Assembly (NCBI GenBank): GCA_035628645.1
Contig: DASPJL010000129.1
Span: forward strand, 4,492 to 68,491
Length of the DNA stretch: 64,000 nucleotides
DNA from: DASPJL01 sp035628645
GTDB taxonomy: Bacteria > Bacteroidota > Bacteroidia > Cytophagales > Cyclobacteriaceae
Direction of reading: 5' to 3'
The notes below the pieces were generated by a model. It had not been told where the DNA came from, did not search any database, and saw nothing but the letters and a program-made list of their open reading frames with translations. How positions within the stretch are numbered: the first letter of the stretch is position 1; every line of letters starts with the position of its first letter. The position numbers and the translations under genes are program-made. Positions 35,650 to 44,433 of this stretch are shown piece by piece.

Positions 35650-37671
35650 ATGATATTACTTTTTGATTTTTCATTGCCCTTAAATAATCCAGTGCTAATA
35701 TTTTCGCTGGTGTTATTTATTTTTTTACTTGTTCCGCTTGTTCTAAATAAATTTAAAATACCGAGCATAATTGGGCTTATCCTGGCCGGCGTAATTATCG
35801 GGCCTCATGGCGTTAATCTATTGGAAAGAAACAGCAGTATCATTCTTTTTGGTACCGTTGGTTTGCTTTATATTATGTTCCTTGCGGCGCTCGAACTGGA
35901 TCTTAATGAGTTTAAGAAAAACAGAAACAAAAGCTTAGTTTTTGGGGCATTGACCTTTCTTGTTCCTTTTTCGATAGGTTCGGCAGTATGTTACTATTTT
36001 TTAGAGTTTGAACTCTCCTCTTCCTTGTTGATATCCAGTATGTTTTCATCCCATACTTTAGTCGCATATCCTATTGCCAGCAGATTGGGAATTACAAAAA
36101 ATGAGGCTGTAACGATAGCTGTAGGGGGTACGATTATTACAGATACTGCGGTATTGCTTGTGTTGGCAATAATAACCGGATCCACCGAAGGAAATCTGGA
36201 TGCTATGTTTTGGATAAAACTTATTGTTTCGTTAACTATATTTTCATTAATTATTTTTTACGGATATCCCCGGATAGGCGCCTGGTTTTTTAAGAACGTA
36301 AAAGGGGAAAATACTTCTCATTATATTTTTGTCTTGGCAATGATCTTTACCGCTGCTTTCCTGGCTGAGCTTGCAGGGGTAGAACCCATTATTGGAGCAT
36401 TTATAGCCGGGTTGTCATTAAACAGATTAATTCCTCATACTTCTGCTTTAATGAATAGAATAGAATTTGTCGGAAACGCATTATTTATTCCTTTTTTTCT
36501 TATTAGCGTAGGCATGCTCGTTGATCTGAAGGTACTTTTCCAGGGAACTGAGGCACTAATTGTGGCTGGTACGTTAATATGCGTTGCTTTTTTGGGAAAA
36601 TTTCTCGCTGCTTATACTACGACGAAGATTTTTAAATACTCATCCATTCAGGGAAATTTGCTGTTTGGACTTAGTAGCGCACATGCTGCTGCAACTTTAG
36701 CTGTCATTTTAATTGGTTTTCAGCTTGGATTGGTTAATGAAAATGTGTTAAACGGAACGATTTTATTAATCCTGATAACTTGTTTGGTAAGTTCATTTGT
36801 AACGGAAAATTACGGGCGCAAACTTGCCGTAATCGAAAGCGATAAAAAACCAGAATTAAAAGAAGCTCCTGAAAGAATACTTGTTCCTATTGCAAATCCT
36901 GCCAATATTGAAAACCTCATTGATCTTGCTATAATGATCAAAGATCCTCAATCCAGACTTCCTATTTATCCTTTGGCTGTTGTTAAAGATGATGACGAAG
37001 CAAAGGAAAAAATATTGATGAGCAACAAATGGATGGAAAATGCTATTAAACACGCGTCTGCCTCTGATAATAGTGTTCAGATAGTCACAAGAGTAGATTG
37101 GAATGTAACAAACGGAATACTTAGGGCAATAAAAGAATTACTGATAACGGAAGTAGTACTAGGTTGGAACGGAAAAATAAGTACCCATGACAAAATTTTC
37201 GGAAGTATACTGGACGTATTACTCGAAAAGTCTGAGCAAATGTTCCTGGTAACTAAAATAATTTCACCGTTAAACACATTAAGCCGTATCTGTTTAGTGT
37301 TGCCCCCACATGTGGAGTATGAATCAGGGTTTAAACTGTGGATGACAAAGATGAAAACATTGTCAAAACAAATTGGAGCAGATTTGGTTTTTTATTGTTC
37401 AAATTCTTCAATAGAAAAGGTGAAGCAATCACATGATACGTTAAAACCAACAACCAAAGCGAATTTTGAAATATTCGAAGAATGGGGAAAATTTCCTTCT
37501 TTTGCTAAAAGTCTTAAAAAGAATGACTTGTTGATAGTGATAAGCGCCAGAAAAGGAACCATCTCTTATAATCATTATCAGGATAGAATTCCTGCTTATC
37601 TGGCAAGGTTCTTTGAGGATGCTAGTTTTATTATTCTGTATCCTGAACAAAATATATTGATAGAATCATAA
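35650..37671 (+). CDS. CPA2-type cation:proton antiporter with C-terminal regulatory domain
   Basis: A 673-residue membrane antiporter. The N-terminal about 390 residues have about 12 TM helices with the family segments KIPSIIGLILAGVIIGPHG, VGGTIITDTAVLLVLA (conserved Asp) and AGVEPIIGAFIAGLSLNRL. The cytoplasmic part (about 400-673) is UspA-like: ERILVPIANPANIENLIDLA and GWNGKISTHDKIFGSILDVL. There is no TrkA-N domain. It likely exchanges Na+ or K+ for H+; the ion cannot be read from sequence. Single gene. Confidence 0.9.
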   Translation: MILLFDFSLPLNNPVLIFSLVLFIFLLVPLVLNKFKIPSIIGLILAGVIIGPHGVNLLERNSSIILFGTVGLLYIMFLAALELDLNEFKKNRNKSLVFGALTFLVPFSIGSAVCYYFLEFELSSSLLISSMFSSHTLVAYPIASRLGITKNEAVTIAVGGTIITDTAVLLVLAIITGSTEGNLDAMFWIKLIVSLTIFSLIIFYGYPRIGAWFFKNVKGENTSHYIFVLAMIFTAAFLAELAGVEPIIGAFIAGLSLNRLIPHTSALMNRIEFVGNALFIPFFLISVGMLVDLKVLFQGTEALIVAGTLICVAFLGKFLAAYTTTKIFKYSSIQGNLLFGLSSAHAAATLAVILIGFQLGLVNENVLNGTILLILITCLVSSFVTENYGRKLAVIESDKKPELKEAPERILVPIANPANIENLIDLAIMIKDPQSRLPIYPLAVVKDDDEAKEKILMSNKWMENAIKHASASDNSVQIVTRVDWNVTNGILRAIKELLITEVVLGWNGKISTHDKIFGSILDVLLEKSEQMFLVTKIISPLNTLSRICLVLPPHVEYESGFKLWMTKMKTLSKQIGADLVFYCSNSSIEKVKQSHDTLKPTTKANFEIFEEWGKFPSFAKSLKKNDLLIVISARKGTISYNHYQDRIPAYLARFFEDASFIILYPEQNILIES

Positions 37672-37721
37672 ATTGATTTTATAACGCTTCATTGATTTTC
37701 TCTAAAAACGAAACTATTTTA

Positions 37722-38213
37722 TTAAGCCATCTTCTCCTTTAATTCTTCCACTATATGAAATACGGCGGGACAAATGCTGGTATTTTTAAGTGTGAGGTCG
37801 AGAATCTGATACATTCTTTTCCGGTTGGTATGTGGGTATTCCCGGCATGCGGTAGGGCGGTTCTCATAGATGATACAAGTATTGTCTCCGGCGAGGAAAG
37901 GACAAGGACTTTCATTTAATACATAATCGCCGTCACTATCCTTGTGCAGGTATTGAGCAATAAAGTCCGGAACTTTCATCCTTAAAGCTTTACCGGCACG
38001 CTCTATATCTGGTTGGTAAAATATAGGACTGGTTGTTTTACAACAATTGGCACATTCCAGACAATCTATCTTATCAAACGTTTCCTCATGAAGGGAATGA
38101 AATACTTTGTCAAGGTCCTTAGGTTTGCTCTTTTTGAGCTTATTGAAGACCTTTTTGGTAGATTCTTCTCTTTGAGCTGCTTTCTCCTTTAACTTTTCAA
38201 TATCCAACTTCAT
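37722..38213 (-). CDS. YkgJ-family cysteine cluster protein
   Basis: A 163-residue putative metal-binding protein of the YkgJ (UPF0153) group. The Cys motif is DCLECANCCKTTSP near residue 55, with further Cys in SPCPFLAGDNTCIIYENRP and TACREYP, the usual CxxCC...C...C...C pattern that binds Zn or Fe. The N-terminus is a basic coiled coil. It starts 6 bp after the stop of the S1-domain gene, so the two are one operon. The function is unknown. Confidence 0.9.
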   Translation of the reverse strand: MKLDIEKLKEKAAQREESTKKVFNKLKKSKPKDLDKVFHSLHEETFDKIDCLECANCCKTTSPIFYQPDIERAGKALRMKVPDFIAQYLHKDSDGDYVLNESPCPFLAGDNTCIIYENRPTACREYPHTNRKRMYQILDLTLKNTSICPAVFHIVEELKEKMA

Positions 38214-38219
38214 CAGGAA

Positions 38220-39047
38220 TTATTTTAAGCGAATGCCATTGTCGTCAAATTCGATTAATTTCTCTTTATATAATCCTCCAATGGCTTTTTTAAAAGTCTT
38301 TTTGCTCATCTGCAACTGCTTTTTTATTTGTTCAGGATCGCTATCGTCATTTAAAGGAAGAAAATTATTGTTTTTTTTCAATGCTTCAAGAACCTGCTCC
38401 CGGGCATCGTCAACTGAATCTTTCCCAACTTTATTAATGGTCAAGTCTATTTTATTATCGGGCCGGATGTTTTTAACATATCCTGTCAGGTAACTTCCTA
38501 CTTCTACTTTTTTGAATACTTCATTATAATAAAGCATTCCGGAGTACTTATCATTGATTATTGCCTGGTAACCGAGGTCTGTCTGATCATAAATTAAAAG
38601 ATCCACTTCTTCGCCGGTCTTTAATTCTATTTCATTTTTCTTAAAAAAGAAGGATAACTTGGTGCTACCAATTACTCGGTTCGTTCTTGGATCCAATAAA
38701 ACCTTTACAACATATTTTTTACCTGGCTGCATTCTTTTTGACTGTTCTTTGAAAGGAACAAAAAGGTCTTTTTCAAGTCCCCACTCCATAAATGCGCCAT
38801 AATTGTTCACGTCTTTAACCACTAAAGGGGCAAAATCCCCTACCACAGCTATTGGATTTAGTGTGGTAGCAATTAATCTGTCCTCAGAATCGGTATAAAT
38901 AAATACCTTAATCGAATCACCAACCTCTATATTTTCGGGAACGTACTTCTTGGGAAGTAAAATGGAATCTCCATCTGCCAAAAGATACAGACCGAAGTCT
39001 ACAAACTTTTCTACTATCAAATCATTATACTCACCTACTTTTATCAT
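38220..39047 (-). CDS. CvfB-like S1 RNA-binding protein
   Basis: A 275-residue protein with tandem S1-like modules: residues 5-65 (LYLLADGDSILLPKKYVP), 70-135 (VKDVNNYGAFMEWGLEKDLF, VPFKEQ), 145-210, and a C-terminal winged-helix segment (KKQLQMSKKTFKKAIGGLYK, then EKLIEFDDNGIRL). This is the CvfB/YitL architecture, proteins that bind RNA and affect virulence or translation in firmicutes. It heads an operon with the YkgJ gene. Confidence 0.88.
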   Translation of the reverse strand: MIKVGEYNDLIVEKFVDFGLYLLADGDSILLPKKYVPENIEVGDSIKVFIYTDSEDRLIATTLNPIAVVGDFAPLVVKDVNNYGAFMEWGLEKDLFVPFKEQSKRMQPGKKYVVKVLLDPRTNRVIGSTKLSFFFKKNEIELKTGEEVDLLIYDQTDLGYQAIINDKYSGMLYYNEVFKKVEVGSYLTGYVKNIRPDNKIDLTINKVGKDSVDDAREQVLEALKKNNNFLPLNDDSDPEQIKKQLQMSKKTFKKAIGGLYKEKLIEFDDNGIRLK

Positions 39048-39055
39048 TGCTGTTA

Positions 39056-39205
39056 TTTACTATTTATTAATGACGAATTATTAATGACGAATGACGAATT
39101 ACAAATAAACAAATATCAATTCCTTCATTTAAAATTCAACATTCAAAATTTAACATTCTATACTTCCTTCTACTACATCATCACATTATCGTATCACTAC
39201 ATTAT
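39056..39205. repeat. Block of low-complexity word repeats between murB and the S1 gene
   Basis: Three word families follow each other: TGACGAAT words (39071-39103), then AAATTCAACATTCAAAAT and TTTAACATTCTA (39130-39160), then CACATTATC, CACTACATTATC and ACATTATAC (39180-39214). The end overlaps the murB stop. Related words occur at 53730-53790. Confidence 0.6.
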
Positions 39206-39209
39206 CACA

Positions 39210-40241
39210 TTATACAATGTTCACCTCCGCTACTATGTCGATCCCAAACTTTTCCCTCACTGACTTTTGGACTTCTGCGGATAGATGCTGAATTTCCTTT
39301 CCATTTGCATTACCATAATTAACCAAGACGAGTGCCTGGTTTTTATGAACACCGGTCTCTCCTACTCTTTTACCTTTCCAGCCGGCTTGTTCTATCAGCC
39401 ATCCGGCGGGAACTTTGATCCAACCTGGTAAGGTAGGATAACCGGGAATAGTTGGATAGGTTTCTTTTAAAGTATTGTATTTTACTTCTTGTATTTCAGG
39501 GTTTTTGAAGAAACTTCCAGCATTTCCTATAACCTCCGGATCGGGTAATTTACTTTTTCTGATAAAAATTACTGCATCGCTTATTGCTTTAATAGATAAC
39601 TCTTTAATACCCATAGCTTCAATGGTATCTTTTATAGCTCCATAAGAAACATTGAAGGTATGCTTTTTCTGTAATCGGAAGGTCACACTTATTATTATAT
39701 ACTTTCCTTTTAATTCGTGTTTGAATACGCTTTGTCTATAACCAAATTGACAATCGTCATTTCTAAACGATTTTATTTCTCCTGTAGCAATGTCCATTGC
39801 TTCCAGGCCTTCCAACACTTCTTTTATCTCTACACCGTATGCGCCAATATTTTGCATTGGTGCGGCGCCTACTGTTCCGGGTATTAAGGATAGATTTTCT
39901 ATTCCGCCCAATCCATTCTCTATACAATACAAAACAAACTGATGCCAGTTTTCTCCCGCACCGGCTTTGATCCATACTTCGCTCTCATCTTCTTTTACTT
40001 TTTCAAGTCCTTTAATACCCATCTTAACAACCAATCCTTCAAAATCCTTTGTAAAAAGGATATTACTGCCCCCTCCAAGTATCAATACAGGGTTATTTTT
40101 ATAAAGATCTGAAATAATGAGCTCTCGTAACTGTTGCGGGGATTGGACTTCAGTAAAATATCTGGCACTGGCTTTAATCCCGAATGTATTGTAGTCTTTT
40201 AATGAAATATCTGATTGAATCTGCATCTCTTGATAAAGCAA
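39210..40241 (-). CDS. murB: UDP-N-acetylenolpyruvoylglucosamine reductase
   Basis: A 343-residue flavoprotein that reduces UDP-GlcNAc-enolpyruvate to UDP-MurNAc with NADPH in peptidoglycan synthesis. The FAD domain starts NTFGIKASARYFTEV and has ILGGGSNILFT; next comes GLGGIENLSLIPGTVGAAPM and the substrate region FGYRQSVFK. The catalytic Ser is in GNAGSFFKNP and the C-terminal part has AGWLIEQAGWKGKRVGETGV and HKNQALVLVNYGNA. Length fits type I MurB. The start could also be MQIQSDISL (40226). Confidence 0.94.
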   Translation of the reverse strand: MLYQEMQIQSDISLKDYNTFGIKASARYFTEVQSPQQLRELIISDLYKNNPVLILGGGSNILFTKDFEGLVVKMGIKGLEKVKEDESEVWIKAGAGENWHQFVLYCIENGLGGIENLSLIPGTVGAAPMQNIGAYGVEIKEVLEGLEAMDIATGEIKSFRNDDCQFGYRQSVFKHELKGKYIIISVTFRLQKKHTFNVSYGAIKDTIEAMGIKELSIKAISDAVIFIRKSKLPDPEVIGNAGSFFKNPEIQEVKYNTLKETYPTIPGYPTLPGWIKVPAGWLIEQAGWKGKRVGETGVHKNQALVLVNYGNANGKEIQHLSAEVQKSVREKFGIDIVAEVNIV

Positions 40242-40908
40242 CGAATAAGGTTGTAAAGATAATTATAAGTATCTACCCCTCTAATTTTCTAAAAATAATT
40301 CATCCGTTTTAAACTTTTACCTCAAAGATTGCCCCTTCTTACATATGAAAAATGCAATATTCTTAACCTTTTAGGCTTCAAATCTTTTCAAATAATCAAA
40401 ATGTTACATTTTTTTTACCTGATTTTATTCTACCCTTCATACTTACAATCCAATACTTCAAAAATCTAATTCTTAAACAAAAAGTAGGCTTTATTCATTT
40501 AAAATCCACTTTTAATGCTATCAATTTCGATTCTCCTACTCTTAAATTCTTATTGTATCCTTCTAAAATCTAATTCTATGACTAATAAATGAGCTACTTT
40601 TCTACATTTTTAAAAGAATAAGCTACATAGAAAACCATTTTATGGGTTTTAAACTTTTAATAATATAATTTCATATTACTTTTATCCCATAATTATATTA
40701 TAAAAGGAAAATTTACTGTTTTAATAGGAATTTTAGCAACCAGCCCTCCGGCTAAAGTCCCATTAAACGAACGAATTTAAATCCTCTCTCCCTGAGAGAG
40801 GACTTTTACTAACATAATTGAATAAATGAGTTATAAAACAGGTGATGAAAAGGCAAATATTTTAAAAGGAAAGAATTAAATAAATCACTAAACTAAGGAA
40901 AGAAGAAT
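40242..40908. other. Gene-free AT-rich interval with a nested inverted repeat
   Basis: About 670 bp without a credible gene. The only structured part is 40735-40807: AGCC/GGCT (40743-40753), then AAAGTCC (40754-40760), whose partner GGACTTT (40800-40806) overlaps the right arm of CCTCTCTC/GAGAGAGG (40783-40801). It lies about 100 bp upstream of the next gene. Confidence 0.5.
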
Positions 40909-41655
40909 ATGAAGCAAAAATATAAGTTTAACTTAAGGATAGAGGAGATCCCTGTATTAGGTGGATTCGTAAAAAACAGTTTTGTAAGAGATCAACAAGA
41001 CTTTTTAGAATATTCTCCTGACTTTAATGCTACATACTTAAAAAAATATGTCAGCAAGCTTGAAGCTGTAGAATCCTTAATTAATCCGATTAAACTCACC
41101 AAAGAGCTAAGTGTAATCACTGAAAGGATATACTCAAACCTGGTGGGATTAAGACCACTTTTAAATAGACTTGAAGGATATGCTAACAGAGCATCGGGAA
41201 ACTTAACCATTGCGCCAAAAGATTTTGGAATAAAAGAAGTAAGAGCAAAGATTACAAGTAGAAACGTAGAGGCTACTTTAAACAATTTAAAGATCTTACT
41301 GGAAAATGTGGATAATAACTTTGAAGCTTTAAAAACCAAAGGATATTCCGAAGATGCCCGGAAAGAGATCGGGAACCTTCAAAAAGCAATTAAAGATGAT
41401 AATCTTGCTCAAAATGTAAAAATGGATGAGCGCGAAAATCATGTAAGGACAAACATTGTAGTGCTGAACGAATTGTGGGAGCAGATCACAGACATCATGG
41501 ATAGCGGAAAAAGGATATACAAATCTGTGGACTCGGTCAAGGCTAAAGACTATACCATCACAGCGCTAAAGAAAAGGCTGAGCCAGGAAGGTAAAAGAAA
41601 AAATATAGAGAAAAATGAGGAGAGTGCTATAAATAAAGGGGCGGAAGCGGCGTAG
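40909..41655 (+). CDS. Conserved-looking helical protein of unknown function
   Basis: A 248-residue soluble protein, almost all helical, with no signal or TM. It starts MKQKYKFNLRIEEIPVLGGF and has long amphipathic helices (TSRNVEATLNNLKILLENVD). The tail is basic and Lys-rich (EGKRKNIEKNEESAINKG). No domain is recognised. It is followed by a very good terminator, so it is a single expressed gene. A structural or scaffolding part is possible, but there is no contextual evidence. Confidence 0.7.
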   Translation: MKQKYKFNLRIEEIPVLGGFVKNSFVRDQQDFLEYSPDFNATYLKKYVSKLEAVESLINPIKLTKELSVITERIYSNLVGLRPLLNRLEGYANRASGNLTIAPKDFGIKEVRAKITSRNVEATLNNLKILLENVDNNFEALKTKGYSEDARKEIGNLQKAIKDDNLAQNVKMDERENHVRTNIVVLNELWEQITDIMDSGKRIYKSVDSVKAKDYTITALKKRLSQEGKRKNIEKNEESAINKGAEAA

Positions 41656-41670
41656 GAGGATAAGTTAACA

Positions 41671-41725
41671 GTTAACGCTTTATATACTATTAGGAAGTGA
41701 AAGAGCATAAAGCGTTAACTTTTTT
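41671..41725 (+). terminator. Rho-independent terminator
   Basis: GTTAACGCTTTA (41671-41682) pairs with TAAAGCGTTAAC (41708-41719), a perfect 12-bp stem, followed by six T residues. It lies 15 bp after the stop of the helical protein gene. Confidence 0.88.
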
Positions 41726-41855
41726 AGTTGGAAGTGGGAAGTGAATCTGAGATTAGATAAACAGAAAATAAATAAATAACAATATCATCGAGGAGCCGGA
41801 TTAGGTTCTGAGGATTACTAAATTTAAAACCAATCTATGCAAAAACTTTACAAAT

Positions 41856-42116
41856 ATGAAGAGCTTAAGGTCTTACCCCGATTCTAATTTTTCCAATGAG
41901 GAAATAGAGTTTGATTCCTCTAAATTTTCTACTTTTTATTATTCATTTATAACAATATTTATAAATGCAGTAAAACATTTAAAGGGAATTAAATTTTCAT
42001 TCGTAGAAAGCAAACAGTTGCTTACTACAGTTTTTTCAACGCATATATTTATAAAGACATTCACTTATATGATCGGATTGATATGGTTATTAATAATTAT
42101 AATCACCATCTTTTAA
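41856..42116 (+). CDS. Small membrane protein
   Basis: An 86-residue ORF. The N-terminus is polar (MKSLRSYPDSNFSNEEIEFD). A moderately hydrophobic middle and a strongly hydrophobic C-terminal helix (MIGLIWLLIIIITIF) anchor it in the membrane. No family is recognised. Support comes from an ATG start and a terminator at 42208-42256. It could be co-transcribed with nothing else. Confidence 0.5.
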   Translation: MKSLRSYPDSNFSNEEIEFDSSKFSTFYYSFITIFINAVKHLKGIKFSFVESKQLLTTVFSTHIFIKTFTYMIGLIWLLIIIITIF

Positions 42117-42207
42117 ATCTATTATATAAAAGCTTGAAGATTATTTTACGATTAGAGTTTTTTTCTTTCATTGTTGTTTATTGATGATCCCGTAGTTGAG
42201 TTAAAAT

Positions 42208-42256
42208 TACCCTTGTAACATTAAGTATTTCTAGTGCTTACAAGGGTATTTTTTTA
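42208..42256 (+). terminator. Rho-independent terminator
   Basis: TACCCTTGTAA (42208-42218) pairs with TTACAAGGGTA (42238-42248), an 11-bp perfect stem followed by a T-run (42249-42255). Confidence 0.8.
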
Positions 42257-42359
42257 ACCTTTTCAGTTTACCGAGTTATATAATAAGCAGAAATACAAGC
42301 AGTAAAGACAAAACAGTATAATAAAAATTCACAATTATTAATACAGACCTATCCAACGT

Positions 42360-42848
42360 ATGGAATTCTTTTTCAGAGAACTTACCAAAGCAGATCTACC
42401 ATTCCAGGAAGAAATGCTTTATCAATCTATTTATGTACCTGAAGATAAAGATGTTTATCCAAAAGATATTATTTACAATCCTTTAATATTTAAGTACCTG
42501 AAAAATTGGGGACGCGAAGGAGATTTTGGATTGATAGCTGAGTCAACGGAAAACCATGAACTGTTGGGTGCTGCATGGTACAGGTTTTTTTCTGAAAATG
42601 ATAAAGCTTTTGGTTATGTAGATTCGTCTACCCCTGAATTATCCATTGCCGTACTCTATGAACATAGAAATAAAGGCATAGGAACCAAATTGATGATCAA
42701 TTTGATTAATCATGCTAAAAATGTCGGCATAAAACAGCTAAGCTTGTCCGTAATTCCTGAAAATACCGCCGTTAACTTATACAAAAGACTCGGATTTGAA
42801 ACCGTAAATTCAGCACTTCCACATCTGGTTATGAAGCTTGATCTGTAA
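42360..42848 (+). CDS. GNAT-family N-acetyltransferase
   Basis: A 162-residue acetyl-CoA-dependent acetyltransferase. The acetyl-CoA pyrophosphate-binding motif A is YEHRNKGIGTKLM, preceded by a strand ELSIAVL. Motif B, LSLSVIPENTAVNLYKRLGF, is the usual C-terminal signature. The start is the ATG at 42360 (MEFFFRELTKADLP). The acceptor (amine or protein N-terminus) is not known. It converges on menE. Confidence 0.9.
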   Translation: MEFFFRELTKADLPFQEEMLYQSIYVPEDKDVYPKDIIYNPLIFKYLKNWGREGDFGLIAESTENHELLGAAWYRFFSENDKAFGYVDSSTPELSIAVLYEHRNKGIGTKLMINLINHAKNVGIKQLSLSVIPENTAVNLYKRLGFETVNSALPHLVMKLDL

Positions 42849-42936
42849 ATAGTCAGAATTGGGATTAATAGGATGAATGGACAATAAGGATTATCCGTCC
42901 GATAAAGCACTTTTAAAAAACCTTAGAGAGGTAAAG

Positions 42937-44040
42937 TTATATTTCGGCGGTAGCTTTTCTGTTTACTTTACCGGTAGCCGTTTCTATGAAGGAATTAATG
43001 AATCTTATTTCCTTAGGAATCTCATAGGAAGAAAGATTGGCTTTTAAGACACTAAAAGTCAAAGATTTTTCTTCTTCCGAAAGTGTTTCTCCTTCTATAA
43101 AAAGGGTAACTTGTTCTCCAAGCCTTTCATCTGGTGTTCCAAAAATGAAAAATCTGCGACTCAAACCCAGTCTTAGAAAAGTATCATCTAACAAAGCCTC
43201 TATTTTTTCCGGTAAAATCTTCACGCCGCCTGAATTTATTACATTATCCAGACGACCTAAAAACCTAAATCTGTTCCTTTCCAACAACTCCACTAAGTCG
43301 TTAGTAACAATGGTTTCATTAAGCGTAACAGGAGATTTAACAGTAAGGCAACCACGGGAATCAATACCTAATTCTACCTCATCCAAAGCCTGGAAATAGT
43401 CATCGGCATCCGGGCCATTTAACTTTTGAAGAGCAATGTGTGATAATGTTTCTGTCATTCCATAGGTGAGGTATACAGGAACTGTAATGTTATTTATTTT
43501 TGACTGGAGGCTAGCGCTTACAGGTGCTCCGCCAACGATTATACATTTGAATTTGTTTAATAGAACTTCATTCTCAGGAAGACAGTCAAGAACTTTTTCC
43601 ATCTGCAACGGAACCCACGCTGTAAAGTCAAAATTATCAGATGCAGAAAGGGTTTCAAGGGGATTGGAAGAAGGTTCTATAATCCTCATTTTCATTCCAG
43701 TAACCAAGCTTCTCACCATCATCATTATCCCGGCGATATATTTGGTATTTAAACAAACCAAGGCAGAATAGCCGGGAAGTAAATTAAGGGCCTTGGCAGA
43801 TGCTAAAGCACTATAGGTCAATTGAGCACGTGAAACAGTAATTACTTTAGGTACACCGGTGGAACCGGAAGTCTGCAAGTCAAAAACTTCTTTTCCTGAT
43901 AACCAATCTCGGATAAATGATAAAGTGTTTTGATAATAAGTGTTCAGGTTATCGCCTAAAAAAGAAGAAGATAGAATATTCGAAAAGGAAATTCTTTTTC
44001 CTGGAATATCAATAAAATCACATTTTTTATTACCTGACAT
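42937..44040 (-). CDS. menE: o-Succinylbenzoate-CoA ligase (MenE), short form
   Basis: An AMP-forming ligase that activates o-succinylbenzoate for ring closure by MenB. The P-loop is DLQTSGSTGVPKVITVSRAQ; the adenylation motif VYLTYGMTETLSHIAL and hinge GRLDNVINSGGVKILPEKIE are clear, with the catalytic Lys in TATGKVNRK at the C-terminus. At 367 residues it is about 100 shorter than typical MenE, lacking much of the N-terminal region, which is common in Bacteroidota. Other acyl-CoA ligases are possible by motifs alone; the men neighbourhood decides it. Confidence 0.85.
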   Translation of the reverse strand: MSGNKKCDFIDIPGKRISFSNILSSSFLGDNLNTYYQNTLSFIRDWLSGKEVFDLQTSGSTGVPKVITVSRAQLTYSALASAKALNLLPGYSALVCLNTKYIAGIMMMVRSLVTGMKMRIIEPSSNPLETLSASDNFDFTAWVPLQMEKVLDCLPENEVLLNKFKCIIVGGAPVSASLQSKINNITVPVYLTYGMTETLSHIALQKLNGPDADDYFQALDEVELGIDSRGCLTVKSPVTLNETIVTNDLVELLERNRFRFLGRLDNVINSGGVKILPEKIEALLDDTFLRLGLSRRFFIFGTPDERLGEQVTLFIEGETLSEEEKSLTFSVLKANLSSYEIPKEIRFINSFIETATGKVNRKATAEI

Positions 44041-44159
44041 TTTTACATTTGTATAAAATACATAGTTTTATCCTCTCTAAATCAGCGATTAAATATTTAC
44101 TACCCTATTCTTTAAATATTTACTTATGGAAAATAAATTTAAAATAACCAGCAAACGAA

Positions 44160-44330
44160 ATGTCGATTTTAAGAAACAGTTTTTCAAGAATATTTCAAAT
44201 TAGTTTAATAATTAGCTTAACGGTTTACATTCACTTCTCTATTGTTCAATCTTTAATGACAGTAGATACTGCGACGAAGAAAACTACACCTGCAAAAGCA
44301 ACTAATTTATTAGAAGAGAAAAGAAAATAA
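44160..44330 (+). CDS. Small 56-residue membrane or secreted protein
   Basis: A short ORF starting MSILRNSFSRIFQISLIISL and ending NLLEEKRK. Residues 11-32 form a hydrophobic helix after basic N-terminal residues (a signal anchor or signal peptide), and the remainder is a Thr/Ala/Lys-rich polar tail. It is convergent with menB and ends just before a hairpin that may terminate it. It has no recognised family; the topology and the position before a terminator-like element are the support. Confidence 0.45.
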   Translation: MSILRNSFSRIFQISLIISLTVYIHFSIVQSLMTVDTATKKTTPAKATNLLEEKRK

Positions 44331-44333
44331 GAT

Positions 44334-44419
44334 AGAAGAGGGAAGTTGAAAGCAGGAAGTTGGAAGTAAGATATTTAAGACTCATGATCTCCCCACTTCC
44401 CACTTTCATCTTCCTACTC
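44334..44419. terminator. Imperfect hairpin between convergent genes, GAAG-word type
   Basis: The left arm (44334-44367) contains GGGAAGTTGAAAGC and AGGAAGTTGGAAGT. The right arm (44391-44419) contains CCACTTCCCACTTTC and ATCTTCCTACTC. Most of both arms pair, forming an imperfect stem of about 25 bp between the stop at 44330 and the menB stop at 44434. Confidence 0.6.
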
Positions 44420-44433
44420 AGAAAAAGATACCA

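Larger units (their letters stand above)
44041..44433. other. Interval between menE and menB
   Basis: Holds the small plus-strand ORF at 44160-44330 and the inverted word repeat at 44334-44419, both listed separately. The minus-strand menB transcript would have to read through the hairpin to reach menE. Confidence 0.5.
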
